Positions 1 through 7,801 are shown, counted from the stretch's first letter. The stretch: DNA of 64,000 nt from Methylobacterium sp. Leaf465 (GCF_001424705.1 NZ_LMRA01000023.1:437004-501003); one strand, 5' to 3'. A program made the numbers and translations. The notes: generated by a model from the letters alone, not told the origin.

Positions 1-121
1 GATCTGCCGACGATCCAGGAAGGTGGGGGAGAGGAAGAGTTCTGCGCTTCGTAGGGAGATCGTCGCGAGCCGGGAAAGAGGTTCGCGGTCCCGGTCTTTC
101 CTCGCGCGTCTGGAGCCAGCC

Positions 122-637
122 ATGCCCACGATCTTCATCGGCGGATCGCGCCGCGTCTCGCATTTTCCGCCCGCGCTCGCCCGACGTCTCGACGCCATCG
201 TCGCGGGCGGCCACCGCATCGTCGTCGGGGATGCCGATGGGGCCGACACCGCCGTCCAGAGCCACTTTCGCGGGCACGGCTACGATCGGCTGACGGTGTT
301 CTGCTCCGGCGATCTCCCCCAGAACAATCTCGGGCGCTGGCCGGCCCGTCGCGTGGCGGTGCCGAAGGGCGTTCGCGGCTTCGCCTTCCACGCGGCCAAG
401 GACCGGGAAATGGCTGAGGTCGGCGACTTCGGGTTGATGATCTGGGATGGCCGAAGCCCCGGCATGATTCTCAATTTGCTGCGCCTCGTCGCCGGCGGGC
501 GTCCCTGCGTGCTCTGCAATCTCGGCCGGCAGGACACCGCGACGATTCGATCAGTCGAGCGATGGCGCGCCGTGTTCGAGCACTGCACTCCCGCCGTCAG
601 GACCGCCATCCGCGCGCGGGCAGCAGCGGACGAGTGA
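122..637 (+). CDS. SLOG-domain protein of the DUF2493 (YspA-like) type
   Basis: A 171-residue protein starting with MPTIFIGGSRRVSHFP. The opening beta strand, the glycine-serine turn IFIGGSRR and the later GDADGADT motif are the hallmarks of the SLOG (SMF/DprA-LOG) Rossmann-like fold, which binds nucleotides or nucleotide-derived ligands; DUF2493 members of this kind are common on rhizobial plasmids. The frame is open from position 23, but the family-like sequence begins at the ATG at 122, so I chose that start. No catalytic role can be assigned. It lies about 200 bases before a broken ParB-like gene, which fits a plasmid-derived segment. Confidence is good for the fold and low for function. 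Confidence 0.7.
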   Translation: MPTIFIGGSRRVSHFPPALARRLDAIVAGGHRIVVGDADGADTAVQSHFRGHGYDRLTVFCSGDLPQNNLGRWPARRVAVPKGVRGFAFHAAKDREMAEVGDFGLMIWDGRSPGMILNLLRLVAGGRPCVLCNLGRQDTATIRSVERWRAVFEHCTPAVRTAIRARAAADE

Positions 638-639
638 TC

Positions 640-841
640 GAGCGCCACTGCGGGATCTGTCGCCGTACATCCGTAGACCCGCAAACGTGCCTTTGCGTGT
701 TCCCGGCTTTGCGCCTTCGTGTCCTTCCGCATCCGTGTTCGCGCGGCGCTGCCCTTCTGAGAGGAGGAGGGCGGCGCTTCGCTTCGTGACGGGTTTCGGG
801 TCGGGAGAGTGGCTCTCGGCACCCGTCGCGGAGTACGGAAC
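640..841 (+). promoter_or_regulatory. leader region upstream of the ParB-like gene
   Basis: About 200 bases without a convincing ORF separate the SLOG gene from the ParB-like ATG at 842. The segment has a polypurine stretch near 760-772 and a run ending in the pattern GGAGAGTGGCTC near 803. From memory, leaders of this style precede related plasmid ParB-like genes in Rhizobiales. I could not align it, so a regulatory role is inference. Confidence 0.25.
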
Positions 842-1781
842 ATGGCGACAGCCGTTCAGAAGATCACGCTCGCGTCCGCGCGCGGCATTCCCTTCAACAA
901 GCCAGTGCTTCCCCAGTCGAACGTCCGGCGGGTGAAGGCCGGCGTCTCGATCGAAGAGATGGCCGAGTCCGTCGTCCGGCGCGGCCTGATCCAGAGTCTG
1001 CATGTCCGGGCCGTCCTCGATGCGGAGGGCGGCGAGACAGGCATGTACGAGGTGCCGGCCGGCGGGCGGCGGTTCCACGCGCTGGCGCTGCTGGTCAAGC
1101 AGAAGCCTGAACAAGACCGCGCCGGTGCCGTGCGTCGTCTCGGATGCGGCGAATGGCATCCTGATCGACGAGGTGTCGCTGGCCGAGAAGATCGAGCGCG
1201 CGCCGCTCCATCCGCTCGACCAGTATCGTGCCTTCCAGGCAATGCGCGACAAGGGCATGACCGAGGAGACCATCGCCGCCGCCTTCTTCGTCGGCGTCAA
1301 CGTGGTGAAGCAGCGGCTGCGACTGGCGGCGGTGTCGCCGGTGCTGCTCGCCATCTATGCCAAGGACGGCATGACGCTGGAGCAGCTCATGGCCTTCACC
1401 GTGTCGCCGGACCATGCGCGACGGGAACAGGTCTGGGACGCCATCCAGAAGTCCTACAACCGCGAGGCCTGGCAGATCCGGCGGATGCTGACCGAAGCCG
1501 CCGTGCGGGCGTCCGACAAGCGGGCGCGGTTCGTCGGGATCGAGGCCTATGAGACGGAAGGCGGCGTGGTGCTGCGCGACCTCTTCGAATCCGACGACTT
1601 CGGCTGGCTGCCCGAGCCGCTGCGTCTCGATCCGGCCGAGGACGCAGCCACCGTCACCGGCTTCGATCCCGACTCCGATGCGGACGAGGGCAGAAATCTG
1701 CCTGCGTTCCTCTCCGACGATCCCGACGACGAGGATCGGGCCGATGGCGCCGGAGAGGCCGAACTGCTCGCCGCCGAGTGA
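842..1781 (+). pseudogene. ParB/RepB-like DNA-binding protein, frameshifted and shortened
   Basis: The first part starts at ATG 842 (MATAVQKITLASARG) and carries the ParB N-terminal nuclease-like domain with the motif VPAGGRRFHAL. Near 1105-1115 the reading frame must change, from VKQKPEQD to the continuation LNKTAPVPCVVSDA, which is the expected family sequence. A one-base loss (or two-base gain) there breaks the gene. The second part has the ParB helix-turn-helix region (LAEKIERAPLHPLDQYRAF) and ends at 1781 with an acidic tail ending AELLAAE. The joined product is only about 310 residues, while family members of this plasmid type are, from memory, about twice as long. An internal deletion after DLFESDDFGWL is therefore also likely. 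Non-functional or strongly altered. Confidence 0.7.
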
Positions 1782-1910
1782 CGCCGGGTGGCGGGGCGGC
1801 CCCGGTCGCCCCGTTCGCCATCATCCCCCATTGATGCCCGGCCGATCGTGTCCTGGATCGCCGGGGTTCTTCGCTCGGGAGCCTGACCGAGGCGCTGCGC
1901 GCTCTGGCGC

Positions 1911-2027
1911 TGGCTCTACCGGCAGCTCGAGGGCGAACACAACCATCGGACCTCCGACGCCATCGTAGACGAGGCCATCGCCGACAACGACTTTACGTTC
2001 GCGCTCATCAGCCGGCGGTTCGACTGA
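1911..2027 (+). pseudogene. C-terminal scrap of a plasmid-type hypothetical gene
   Basis: The frame starting at 1911 reads LYRQLEGEHNHRTSDAIVDE and continues with EAIADNDFTFA to a TGA at 2025-2027. The composition is protein-like and recalls the C-terminus of small plasmid-borne hypothetical proteins that follow ParB-like genes in rhizobia. No start codon or upstream domain is present in frame. I read it as the remaining tail of a deleted gene; the family is recalled, not searched. Confidence 0.3.
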
Positions 2028-2825
2028 TGGCCCCGAGTGCCCGCCTCGCGACAGGCAGCTTTTCCCATGCTTGCTGTCCCAGCGTCTTCAGCGTCTTCAG
2101 GGAGAGCTGAAGGCCGGAATACGATCCGACAGGCCAAGCCTCACCGGAGATTGGTATTGCTGATCTTACCTTCAGGTATCGGTGGGAGCGTGGAAGCGGG
2201 CGCAGTCGCTGTGATAAATGCGGATCCGGGAGGCACCTCGGGACCGGTCAATGCGTCATTGAAGATCTGATTGGCGATTGCCAGACCCAGCGGGACGCCA
2301 CCGGTCATCTCGCCCTCAACTCCATGGCCATTGGGGCCGTGGCCGGCGTATATCATGTTGGCCGCGTCGATGCCGCCAGGATCTGGAAAAGGAAGCGGGA
2401 TCTGAGACTGGTCGATCGCAGGCGAGGTTTCGCCGAATGCGTCGAGGGCTGGATCGATCGTGACGCGATCCGGCCGTTCGGTTCGGGCGTTACGGTGACG
2501 AGGATTGCCCTTCGTTGGCGGACACGGAGACCGGCCTCACACCGGGCGTTTGTCCACGACCCAAGTCCCGTTCCGCAGTCCCACCCTGGTTCCGTCGGCA
2601 GATCAACGAACGGGTCCGAGTTGGCCGCCGTCGGGCCGGACCCGGCTGCGTCTGCTGGGCTATTGTCACGAACAACCGATTGTCACCTTTCGTGCGGGGC
2701 ACAGCCGTCCCGCTTCGGACGTGTGAGCGTCGCCCTCCACGCGCTGCCGCCCTTCACGTGGCCGAAACGCTTTCACGAACCCGTTGCGTGGCGCCCTCGC
2801 ATGGGCTACCAGAGCGGCACGGTCA
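2028..2825. other. stretch without an intact gene before the tRNA
   Basis: No intact gene is evident in these 798 bases. Part of the minus strand (2141 to about 2480) has protein-like sequence and is listed separately. The rest shows only short overlapping ORFs in several frames without recognisable motifs. It fits a decayed accessory region between a plasmid-like module and a tRNA gene. Confidence 0.4.
2141..2480 (-). pseudogene. possible C-terminal remnant of an unidentified protein
   Basis: On the minus strand, a frame open from about 2540 down to a stop at 2141 reads TIDPALDAFGETSPAIDQSQ, then PFPDPGGIDAANMIYAGHG, and ends PIPEGKISNTNLR. The residue mixture (Asp, Glu, Asn, Ile, well-spaced Gly and Pro) looks like a true protein rather than a shadow, and the opposite frames have no competing gene. 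There is no clear start codon with a ribosome binding site, so it may be the end of a truncated gene. I do not recognise the family. Confidence 0.25.
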
Positions 2826-2902
2826 GCACCCGTAGCTCAGCTGGATAGAGCGTTGCCCTCCGAAGGCAAAGGTCACACGTTCGAATCGTGTCGGGTGCGC
2901 CA
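2826..2902 (+). tRNA. tRNA-Arg (anticodon CCG)
   Basis: A full cloverleaf can be drawn. The acceptor arm pairs GCACCCG (2826-2832) with CGGGTGC (2892-2898), followed by discriminator G and an encoded CCA ending at 2902. The D arm contains AGCTCAGCTGGATAGAGC. The anticodon arm pairs TTGCC with GGCAA around the loop CTCCGAA, giving anticodon CCG (Arg, codon CGG). The T loop is TTCGAAT. The gene sits between decayed plasmid-like DNA and the psiF-like gene; tRNA genes are frequent integration sites, but I found no duplicated 3' end in the window. Confidence 0.96.
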
Positions 2903-3028
2903 ACAAAATCAAGCACTTAGCTATTGCCAGGCGGCTCATCTCACACAGTGAGCCCACATAGCCGTGCTTGTGGCCCGTCATGTGACCTAGCTCACTGACC
3001 TGAAGAGGCCCTGCTACCGTAGGACAAG

Positions 3029-3370
3029 TTGTCCCGGAGCACCCTCCTGGTGCGCGCTCTCACCTTCGCCCTGCCCATCATCCTCGGCCTCGCGGTTCCG
3101 TCCCTCGCCCAGGCGCCAACCCCCTCGGCAGCGCAAAGCGCTCAGCGTGAGCGGATGAAGAGTTGCAACGTCGATGCGGGCTCGCAGAAGCTCTCCGGCA
3201 GCGCGCGGAAAGGCTTCATGGCTGACTGCCTCGCCGGCAAAGCCGCGACGCCAACCAAGGAGCTGACGCCGCAGCAGGCCAAGATGAAGAGCTGCAGCAC
3301 CGATGCCTCGGCCAAAAGCCTGGACGGCACGAAGCGCAAAACCTTCATGAGCACCTGCGTGAAGGGGTGA
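3029..3370 (+). CDS. PsiF-repeat secreted protein
   Basis: A 113-residue protein with a TTG start at 3029, preceded by AGGA four bases upstream. Residues 1-28 form a signal peptide (hydrophobic [17 protein letters not shown]). Two PsiF repeats follow: [11 protein letters not shown]...FMADCL and [11 protein letters not shown]...FMSTCVKG, each with a paired cysteine at its start and end. PsiF in E. coli is a phosphate-starvation-inducible periplasmic protein of unknown biochemical role. The repeat pair and signal peptide are clear; the TTG start is the only reasonable one in frame that keeps the full signal peptide. Confidence 0.8.
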   Translation: MSRSTLLVRALTFALPIILGLAVPSLAQAPTPSAAQSAQRERMKSCNVDAGSQKLSGSARKGFMADCLAGKAATPTKELTPQQAKMKSCSTDASAKSLDGTKRKTFMSTCVKG

Positions 3371-3482
3371 GGCCGAGCGGCGGCGGGTCGAGGCAACAAG
3401 TTTGAGGCCGGGATCGAACAGCTTTCAGCGGGCGGGAAATGGGTCGCATCGGCTGGCCCGGCGGCGCCCCTAGGTAAGCGGC

Positions 3483-4619
3483 ATGGATCGCAGCTTCCCC
3501 ATGACCCGGGCCGCCGGGCTCGACGGCCTCTCCGAATTCCTCGCCGGCGCCGGTGCGGCCTACGCCGCCGACCGCAACACCGATCGGGGGCGTGAGCACA
3601 CACCGACGACGTCGGCGCTTTCGCCCTATCTGCGCCGTCGTCTGATTACCGAGGCGGAGGTCGTGGCAGCCGCCGACCGTGCCTTCGGTGACGGAGGCGC
3701 GGAGAAGTTCGTGTCGGAGGTGTTCTGGCGGACCTACTTCAAGGGGCACCTGGAGACCCACCCCTCGGCCTGGACGGAAGCCCTTGCGCTCGCCGCCGCG
3801 GACCATGAACGCCTCGCCGCCGAGCCGGGCCTGCGCCGCACCTACGAGGCGGCCACCGAAGGGCGGACCGGCATCGACGGCTTCGACGACTGGGCCCGCG
3901 ACCTCGTCGGGACCGGCTGGCTCCACAACCATGCGCGGATGTGGTTCGCCTCGATCTGGATCTTCACCCTGCGGCTGCCATGGGCGCTCGGTGCGGACTT
4001 CTTCATGCGCCATCTTCTCGACGGCGACCCGGCGAGCAACACGCTGTCGTGGCGCTGGGTGGCGGGCCTGCATACCCGCGGCAAGCACTACGTCGCCCGG
4101 GCGGAGAACATCCGCCGGTATACGGAGGGCCGCTACGATCCCGCCGGTCTCGACGAATACCCCGATGCGCTGGACGAGCCGATGCCGCCGCGCGAGGTCG
4201 CGCTGCCTCCGGCCGATACCCCGCCGTCGGGCGACGTCGCGCTGCTCCTGCACCTCGACGATCTTCATCCGGAGAGCCTGCCGCTGGGCGGCGCGACGGT
4301 CGTGCGCATCGGCGGCCTGATCGTCCATGCGGATGGGGCGTCCGACCGGGTTCGGTCCGCGGACGAGGCGGCGATGGCAGATGCCCTGGCCCGGGCCGAA
4401 GCGCATTTCGGATGCCCGGCGGCGGAGGTCGAAGCCGGGTGGGCGGACGACCTGCCGGTGATAACGGCCTGGGCGCCGGTCGGACAGTCGGCGGCGGCGT
4501 TGCCGCTTGGCTGCCTGCGCGTCCGCCGGGGCTGGGACGAGACAGCTTGGCCGCGATCCGCGCGCGGGTATTCCCGCCTGCGCTCCGCAATTCCGTCCGT
4601 ACTGGCGGCCCAGGCCTGA
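3483..4619 (+). CDS. photolyase/cryptochrome-like FAD-binding protein without the N-terminal antenna domain
   Basis: A 378-residue protein. Residues from about 40 to 225 match the helical FAD-binding domain of DNA photolyases and cryptochromes, with WFASIWIFTLRLPW, the signature NTLSWRWVAGLHTRGKHY and ARAENIRRYT. The usual N-terminal alpha/beta antenna domain is missing: the FAD domain starts almost at the N-terminus. Instead, residues about 235-378 form another alpha/beta-looking module (ALLLHLDDLHPESL, LPVITAWAPVGQS, WDETAWPRSARGY). Rhizobial genomes carry similar proteins annotated as photolyases. Repair of UV lesions or blue-light sensing are both possible; the activity cannot be set from sequence. 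It is followed by an inverted repeat at 4642-4657. Confidence 0.75.
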   Translation: MDRSFPMTRAAGLDGLSEFLAGAGAAYAADRNTDRGREHTPTTSALSPYLRRRLITEAEVVAAADRAFGDGGAEKFVSEVFWRTYFKGHLETHPSAWTEALALAAADHERLAAEPGLRRTYEAATEGRTGIDGFDDWARDLVGTGWLHNHARMWFASIWIFTLRLPWALGADFFMRHLLDGDPASNTLSWRWVAGLHTRGKHYVARAENIRRYTEGRYDPAGLDEYPDALDEPMPPREVALPPADTPPSGDVALLLHLDDLHPESLPLGGATVVRIGGLIVHADGASDRVRSADEAAMADALARAEAHFGCPAAEVEAGWADDLPVITAWAPVGQSAAALPLGCLRVRRGWDETAWPRSARGYSRLRSAIPSVLAAQA

Positions 4620-4641
4620 TCCTACCTCCTTGCGGCGGCTA

Positions 4642-4657
4642 ATGGTTCGTTAACCAT
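4642..4657. promoter_or_regulatory. inverted repeat with a CtrA-type half site (TTAACCAT)
   Basis: The sequence ATGGTTCGTTAACCAT has perfect 6-base arms ATGGTT/AACCAT around CGTT. It contains TTAACCAT, the octamer used as a CtrA half-site in Caulobacter-type alphaproteobacteria. It lies 23 bases after the photolyase-like stop and 67 bases before the start of a small-ORF pair, so it could be an operator for the latter or a weak terminator. The palindrome is seen directly; the regulatory reading is inference. Confidence 0.35.
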
Positions 4658-4723
4658 GCGGTCGGCAATCCTTACCGACGCCATTGAAGAGCCCGAGGCG
4701 CGCGCTGACAAAAGGATCCAATC

Positions 4724-4807
4724 ATGATCGAGGCGGCCCTCCTTATCGCGCTAACCGCTGCCCTCAGCGCTGCCGCGGCTGGAGCCATTAGCGAGCCGGA
4801 AGATTGA
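4724..4807 (+). CDS. 27-residue hydrophobic peptide, translationally coupled to the next ORF
   Basis: ATG at 4724 is preceded by AAAGGA about nine bases upstream. The product MIEAALLIALTAALSAAAAG plus AISEPED is one likely membrane helix with a short acidic tail. Its TGA (4805-4807) overlaps the ATG of the next gene in the arrangement TGATG, which is typical of translational coupling. No known family; small size means the call rests on the ribosome binding site and the overlap. Confidence 0.5.
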   Translation: MIEAALLIALTAALSAAAAGAISEPED

Positions 4808-5022
4808 TGAGCCAGAAGCGACGGGCTCGCCCCGATTTCGATCCCCTGACTGAAGCGCAGCTCATCGCCGGGCGCACAACCGCCCGACGTGTCCTGCTTC
4901 AGCCCTCGACCGACCAAAATCTCGGTGAGTTGTTGAACGCGATCGACCACGTCGCTGAAGCGGCCACGGGAGAGCGGAGCTTCCTGCATCTGAAGCCGAG
5001 CCGGGCGCCGGTGAAGTACTGA
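4807..5022 (+). CDS. small hypothetical protein, 71 residues
   Basis: Starts at the ATG overlapping the stop of the 27-residue ORF (TGATG). The sequence begins MSQKRRARPDFDPLTEAQ and continues as a soluble, mixed-charge protein with a likely amphipathic helix (LGELLNAIDHVAEAA). No signal peptide, membrane helix or known motif. The coupled upstream peptide and its own start context support translation. Function unknown. Confidence 0.55.
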   Translation: MSQKRRARPDFDPLTEAQLIAGRTTARRVLLQPSTDQNLGELLNAIDHVAEAATGERSFLHLKPSRAPVKY

Positions 5023-5051
5023 ACGGTCGGCTAGGCTGAGAGAACACCAGC

Positions 5052-5444
5052 ATGCCGACACAACTTCGGGCAGACGTCGTTCGGGCGCTTGACGCCGCCA
5101 CCGAGCAGGTGCGAGCTCATCGCGTGTGCGCCACCACGTTTGTCGACGATGTTATGCGGCTGGTGGATGGGACGCTCCGCTTCCTCGAAGCAGACCAAAG
5201 CATATGGCAAGCGCACCGTACGATCCTCGAAAGGCTCGAAACCATCACGCTTCTGATGGAGTCGGAGAAAGCCGCGACCGTCGCGGGGCCTGCAGCCGGA
5301 CTCTCTCCGCGGGCCCTGTCGACGGCCCGTGCGCATGCAATCGAAGCTATCGATCACCCGCGGACGAAGGTATTAGGTCAAGGTCGCGTGAACGCCGCCG
5401 GCGATCGGGTAGGCCTCGGGCAAGCAGGCGCGCTTATCGGCTGA
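5052..5444 (+). CDS. hypothetical protein, 130 residues
   Basis: Begins MPTQLRADVVRALDAATEQV and is predicted mostly helical through residue 75 (FVDDVMRLVDGTLRFLEADQ, ILERLETITLLMES). The last 40 residues (from about ARAHAIEAIDHPRT) become glycine-rich and less protein-like, so the true C-terminus may have been altered by a frameshift. It follows the 71-residue ORF by 29 bases and may share its transcript. I do not recognise a family. Confidence 0.45.
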   Translation: MPTQLRADVVRALDAATEQVRAHRVCATTFVDDVMRLVDGTLRFLEADQSIWQAHRTILERLETITLLMESEKAATVAGPAAGLSPRALSTARAHAIEAIDHPRTKVLGQGRVNAAGDRVGLGQAGALIG

Positions 5445-5504
5445 CAGCCTGCCCACACCCAAAGGCCGACGCCACCAAAGCGCCCAAGCGTGCTAACCGG
5501 TAGT

Positions 5505-5615
5505 ATGCCTCGCTGGTTCTTTCTCCTCTTCTCTATCGCGCTCGGCCTGTCCGTTGTCGGTGGCGTGCTAATCTTCCTGCGGTCACCGACGCCGGTCGAG
5601 CAGCCTCAAAACTGA
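5505..5615 (+). CDS. 36-residue single-pass membrane peptide
   Basis: ATG 5505 to TGA 5615 gives MPRWFFLLFSIALGLSVVGG followed by VLIFLRSPTPVEQPQN. A positive N-terminus, one strong transmembrane helix (residues 5-26) and a short polar tail are visible. The ribosome binding site is weak. It could be a genuine small membrane protein, or a chance ORF in a gene-poor stretch. Confidence 0.35.
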   Translation: MPRWFFLLFSIALGLSVVGGVLIFLRSPTPVEQPQN

Positions 5616-5643
5616 GCCCTCGTGCGCGCGCTTGCCACTTTGA

Positions 5644-5811
5644 TCAGGCGTCCGCCGTCGGCAACTGCGCGACCTGCCTGGTATAGCGCGGGCTGCGCAT
5701 CTCGAATTTCGTCGACCAGGTACGCTTCTCGGTCAGGCCGGCGCGGGCTGGCACGACGGCGCCCCGGCGGAAGCGCGCGTTACAGGCGTCCATCGCTCCC
5801 ATCAGCGGCGC
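5644..5811 (-). pseudogene. umuC: C-terminal remnant of UmuC (DNA polymerase V catalytic subunit)
   Basis: The minus-strand frame reads RAPLMGAMDACNARFRRGAV, then KRTWSTKFEMRSPRYT, ending QLPTADA. This matches the extreme C-terminus of UmuC, where a segment like ALDxxNARFGRG is followed by WSTKFEMRSP. Everything N-terminal of this, including the polymerase catalytic residues, is missing. Directly upstream on the same strand is the N-terminus of UmuD, so one deletion removed most of umuD and nearly all of umuC. No function can remain. Confidence 0.75.
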
Positions 5812-5830
5812 CCTGTGCTCGCGGTCGAGG

Positions 5831-5965
5831 TGCCCGATCAAGCGAGCCTTCGAGAAAGTCGTCGGCCGGCGACGGGAAGCCGGCGCAGAACGCAGCGCCC
5901 TGGATCAGGATGCGGACCGTACCGGCGCTATGGGGCGGAAGCTCCGCGATCTGAAGGAGCTTCAT
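5831..5965 (-). pseudogene. umuD: N-terminal remnant of UmuD
   Basis: From the ATG at 5965 the minus strand reads MKLLQIAELPP and then CAGFPSPADDFLEGSLD. UmuD proteins start in this way: the AGFPSPADD motif, which contains the Cys-Gly or Ala-Gly self-cleavage region, is followed by a stretch ending in LD. The next expected residues and the whole Ser-Lys peptidase domain are absent, and the frame runs into UmuC C-terminal DNA. It is thus the start of a deleted SOS umuDC operon. Confidence 0.72.
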
Positions 5966-6039
5966 CGGCCGCCGTCCGGGGTGATCGCACCGTCGCGGAT
6001 GTAGCCGCGCGAGATGAGCCCTGAAGGAGGGTGGATGCC

Positions 6040-6308
6040 ATGCCTCGCAAACGCTTCACGAATGAACAGATCGCCTTCGCCCTGCGACAGGCGGAGAACG
6101 GCACGACGGTGGACGAGGTCTGCGCGGCGAGATGGGCGTATCCGAGCCGACCTTTTATCGCTGGAAGAAGCAGTTCGTCGGCATGGGCGTACCGGAGATC
6201 CGACGGCTGAAGCAGTTGGAGGACGAGAACGGCAAGCTCAAGCGGTTGGTCGCAGACCTGACGCTGGACCGCTCCATGCTGCAGGACGTCCTCAAACGAA
6301 AGTGGTGA
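6040..6308 (+). pseudogene. IS3-family orfA (transposase helix-turn-helix subunit), frameshifted
   Basis: Starts at ATG 6040 with MPRKRFTNEQIAFALRQAEN; GGAGGG lies nine bases upstream. At about 6121-6125 one base is missing: GTCTGC is followed by GCGGCGAGATGGGC where the family needs CGCGGCGAGATGGGC. After shifting, the sequence resumes as EMGVSEPTFYRWKKQF and the leucine-zipper-like segment RLKQLEDENGKLKRLVADL, ending with DVLKRKW at the TGA 6306-6308. All parts of orfA are present, so the damage is a single recent indel. Confidence 0.75.
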
Positions 6309-7167
6309 GGCCCGCCGCTCGCCGTGAGGTCGGTGGTCACCTGCAGGTGGCTTACGACATCAGCGAGCGTCGGGCCTGTCTGGCTACGGGCTTCGGCCGC
6401 TCGTCTCAGCGCTACAGGAAGCGCTCGGACCCTCAGGTCGCGCTGCGGATGCGGTTGAAGGAGTTGGCTGCCTCACGGGTGCGCTACGGCTACCGGCGGC
6501 TGCACATCCTGTTGCGACGGAAGGGATGGGAGGTGAACCATAAGCGCACCTACCGGATCTACTGTGACGAAGGGCTGTCGATCCGGTCCAAGCTGCCCAA
6601 ACGCAAGGGGGCTTGGCGGTATCGCCAGGGACGACCGGCGATCCGTGGACCCAACGAGGTCTGGGCCATGGACTTCGTATCCGACCGCATCTTCGACGGG
6701 CGTCCGTTCCGGATCCTGACGGTTGTCGATTGCCATACGCGAGAGGCGCTCTCCCTCACGCCGAGAGCTAACTTCCGCGCCTTCCAGGTGACCGAGGCTC
6801 TGGACGCCTTGGTCAAGCTGAGGGGACGGCCCAAGAGCTTGCGGGTCGACAATGGACCGGCTTGCGGGTCGACAATGGACCGGAGTTCGCCGGTCGCATG
6901 CTCGACCAGTGGGCCTACCTGAACGGGGTCGAGATCGACTTCTCACGACCGGGCAAGCCGACCGACAACGCCTATATCGAGTCGTTCAACGGCCGCCTAC
7001 GAGCGGAATGCCTAAACGCCTCGTGGTTCCTGTCGCTGGCTGATGCCCGCGACCGCATCGAGGACTGGAGGTGCCACTACAACGACGATCGGCCCCATAC
7101 GGCCCTGGGCGGCTCGACGCCACGAGCCTTCGCCAACCAAGCTGTCACAGCCCGAGAACTTGCATAG
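6302..7167 (+). pseudogene. IS3-family orfB (DDE integrase), broken by a 23-bp tandem duplication
   Basis: Begins at one of two GTG codons (6302 or 6305) overlapping the end of orfA. The HTH_21 region (RVRYGYRRLHILLRRKGWEV) and the rve integrase core are present. The catalytic triad can be read as D in VWAMDFVSD, D in RVDNGPEF and E in DNAYIESFNGR. Between the first and second motif the DNA CTTGCGGGTCGACAATGGACCGG is present twice in tandem (6838-6883), which shifts the frame; the tail resumes in another frame and ends at 7167. A replication-slippage duplication therefore inactivated the gene. Confidence 0.8.
6838..6883 (+). repeat. 23-bp perfect tandem duplication inside orfB
   Basis: Two identical adjacent 23-base copies (6838-6860 and 6861-6883), each starting CTTGCGGGTCGAC and ending ATGGACCGG. 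Because 23 is not a multiple of three, the duplication breaks the transposase frame exactly at the second catalytic Asp motif. No decay is seen between the copies, so the event looks recent. Confidence 0.95.
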
Positions 7168-7801
7168 GCCGTGGACCACAAACGGGGTCAACTCCAAACA
7201 TGCAGTAGCCTCTCAATCGGCTCGGTCCAAAATACCGGTCAGGTCAACATCCCAACCGCGTTCTGGCGAACGACTTGTGGCTGCAGGAAGCATCGTTTAT
7301 TTTCTTAATGAATCGTACAAAGGCGGTTCCATTTTATTGCGGTCGATAAGGCAGGAGTGTCCTTAAAGGCCGTTGGTCTTTTCCTGCCGCGCTGCCCAAG
7401 CACCTGAGCCAAACTTCTATCCCCTGGTGAGGCTAAGCTCGGTCGGCGCACCTGATGTGACAATCACCTGCAAAGCCTTCTGAAGAACCCGCTGAGTGGT
7501 CGCGCGCGTCGCTCGATGGGGGCATCACGCGCTGGCTCGAGCCGACGGGTCGGTGAGGTTGTCCCTTGAACGCAGGGCGAGCCAAGGCCCCACCCTTGTG
7601 AAGCTGCGTGTCAAGCGTGGCCGTTCCGGCAGGGTGTCGTGGCGGCGCGGGGGTCGTGGACGCGGAGATCCATCCGCCGGATGCCCCTCGGTTTGGACGC
7701 GGGCAGCCGTTCGCAAGGCCCTGGGCCTTCCTCCTGCCCAGCGGTTCGCGCGTCACGTCGCATCGCTCGCGAAGGGGGGATCACGGCCGTGAGCCCTTCG
7801 C
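7168..7801. other. gene-free stretch after the IS element
   Basis: The stretch of 634 bases between the transposase stop and the amidotransferase stop has no convincing gene. Short ORFs on both strands are rich in Arg, Pro and Ser with no motif. The first part (7250-7330) is clearly more A/T-rich than the surroundings. It probably holds the right end of the IS element and decayed flanking DNA. Confidence 0.4.

Larger units (their letters stand above)
6040..7167 (+). mobile_element. IS3-family insertion element (orfA-orfB), degenerate
   Basis: The two-ORF layout, with an orfA helix-turn-helix protein and an orfB DDE transposase in the -1 frame relative to orfA, is that of the IS3 family (IS407-like from recalled sequence similarity). 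Coordinates cover the ORFs only; I could not identify matching terminal inverted repeats or a target duplication. The right end probably lies near 7190, where GTGGACC and GGGGTCAACTCC occur. Both ORFs carry lesions, described in separate entries, so the copy cannot transpose on its own. Confidence 0.8.

Noticed and set aside
2826..2902. tRNA-Arg as an active island attachment site
   Set aside because: No direct repeat of the tRNA 3' end and no integrase gene are visible in the window; kept only as a possibility.
5981..7200. Terminal inverted repeats of the IS3 element
   Set aside because: I looked for matching ends around 5980-6030 and 7170-7200 and found no convincing pair, so only the ORF span is annotated.
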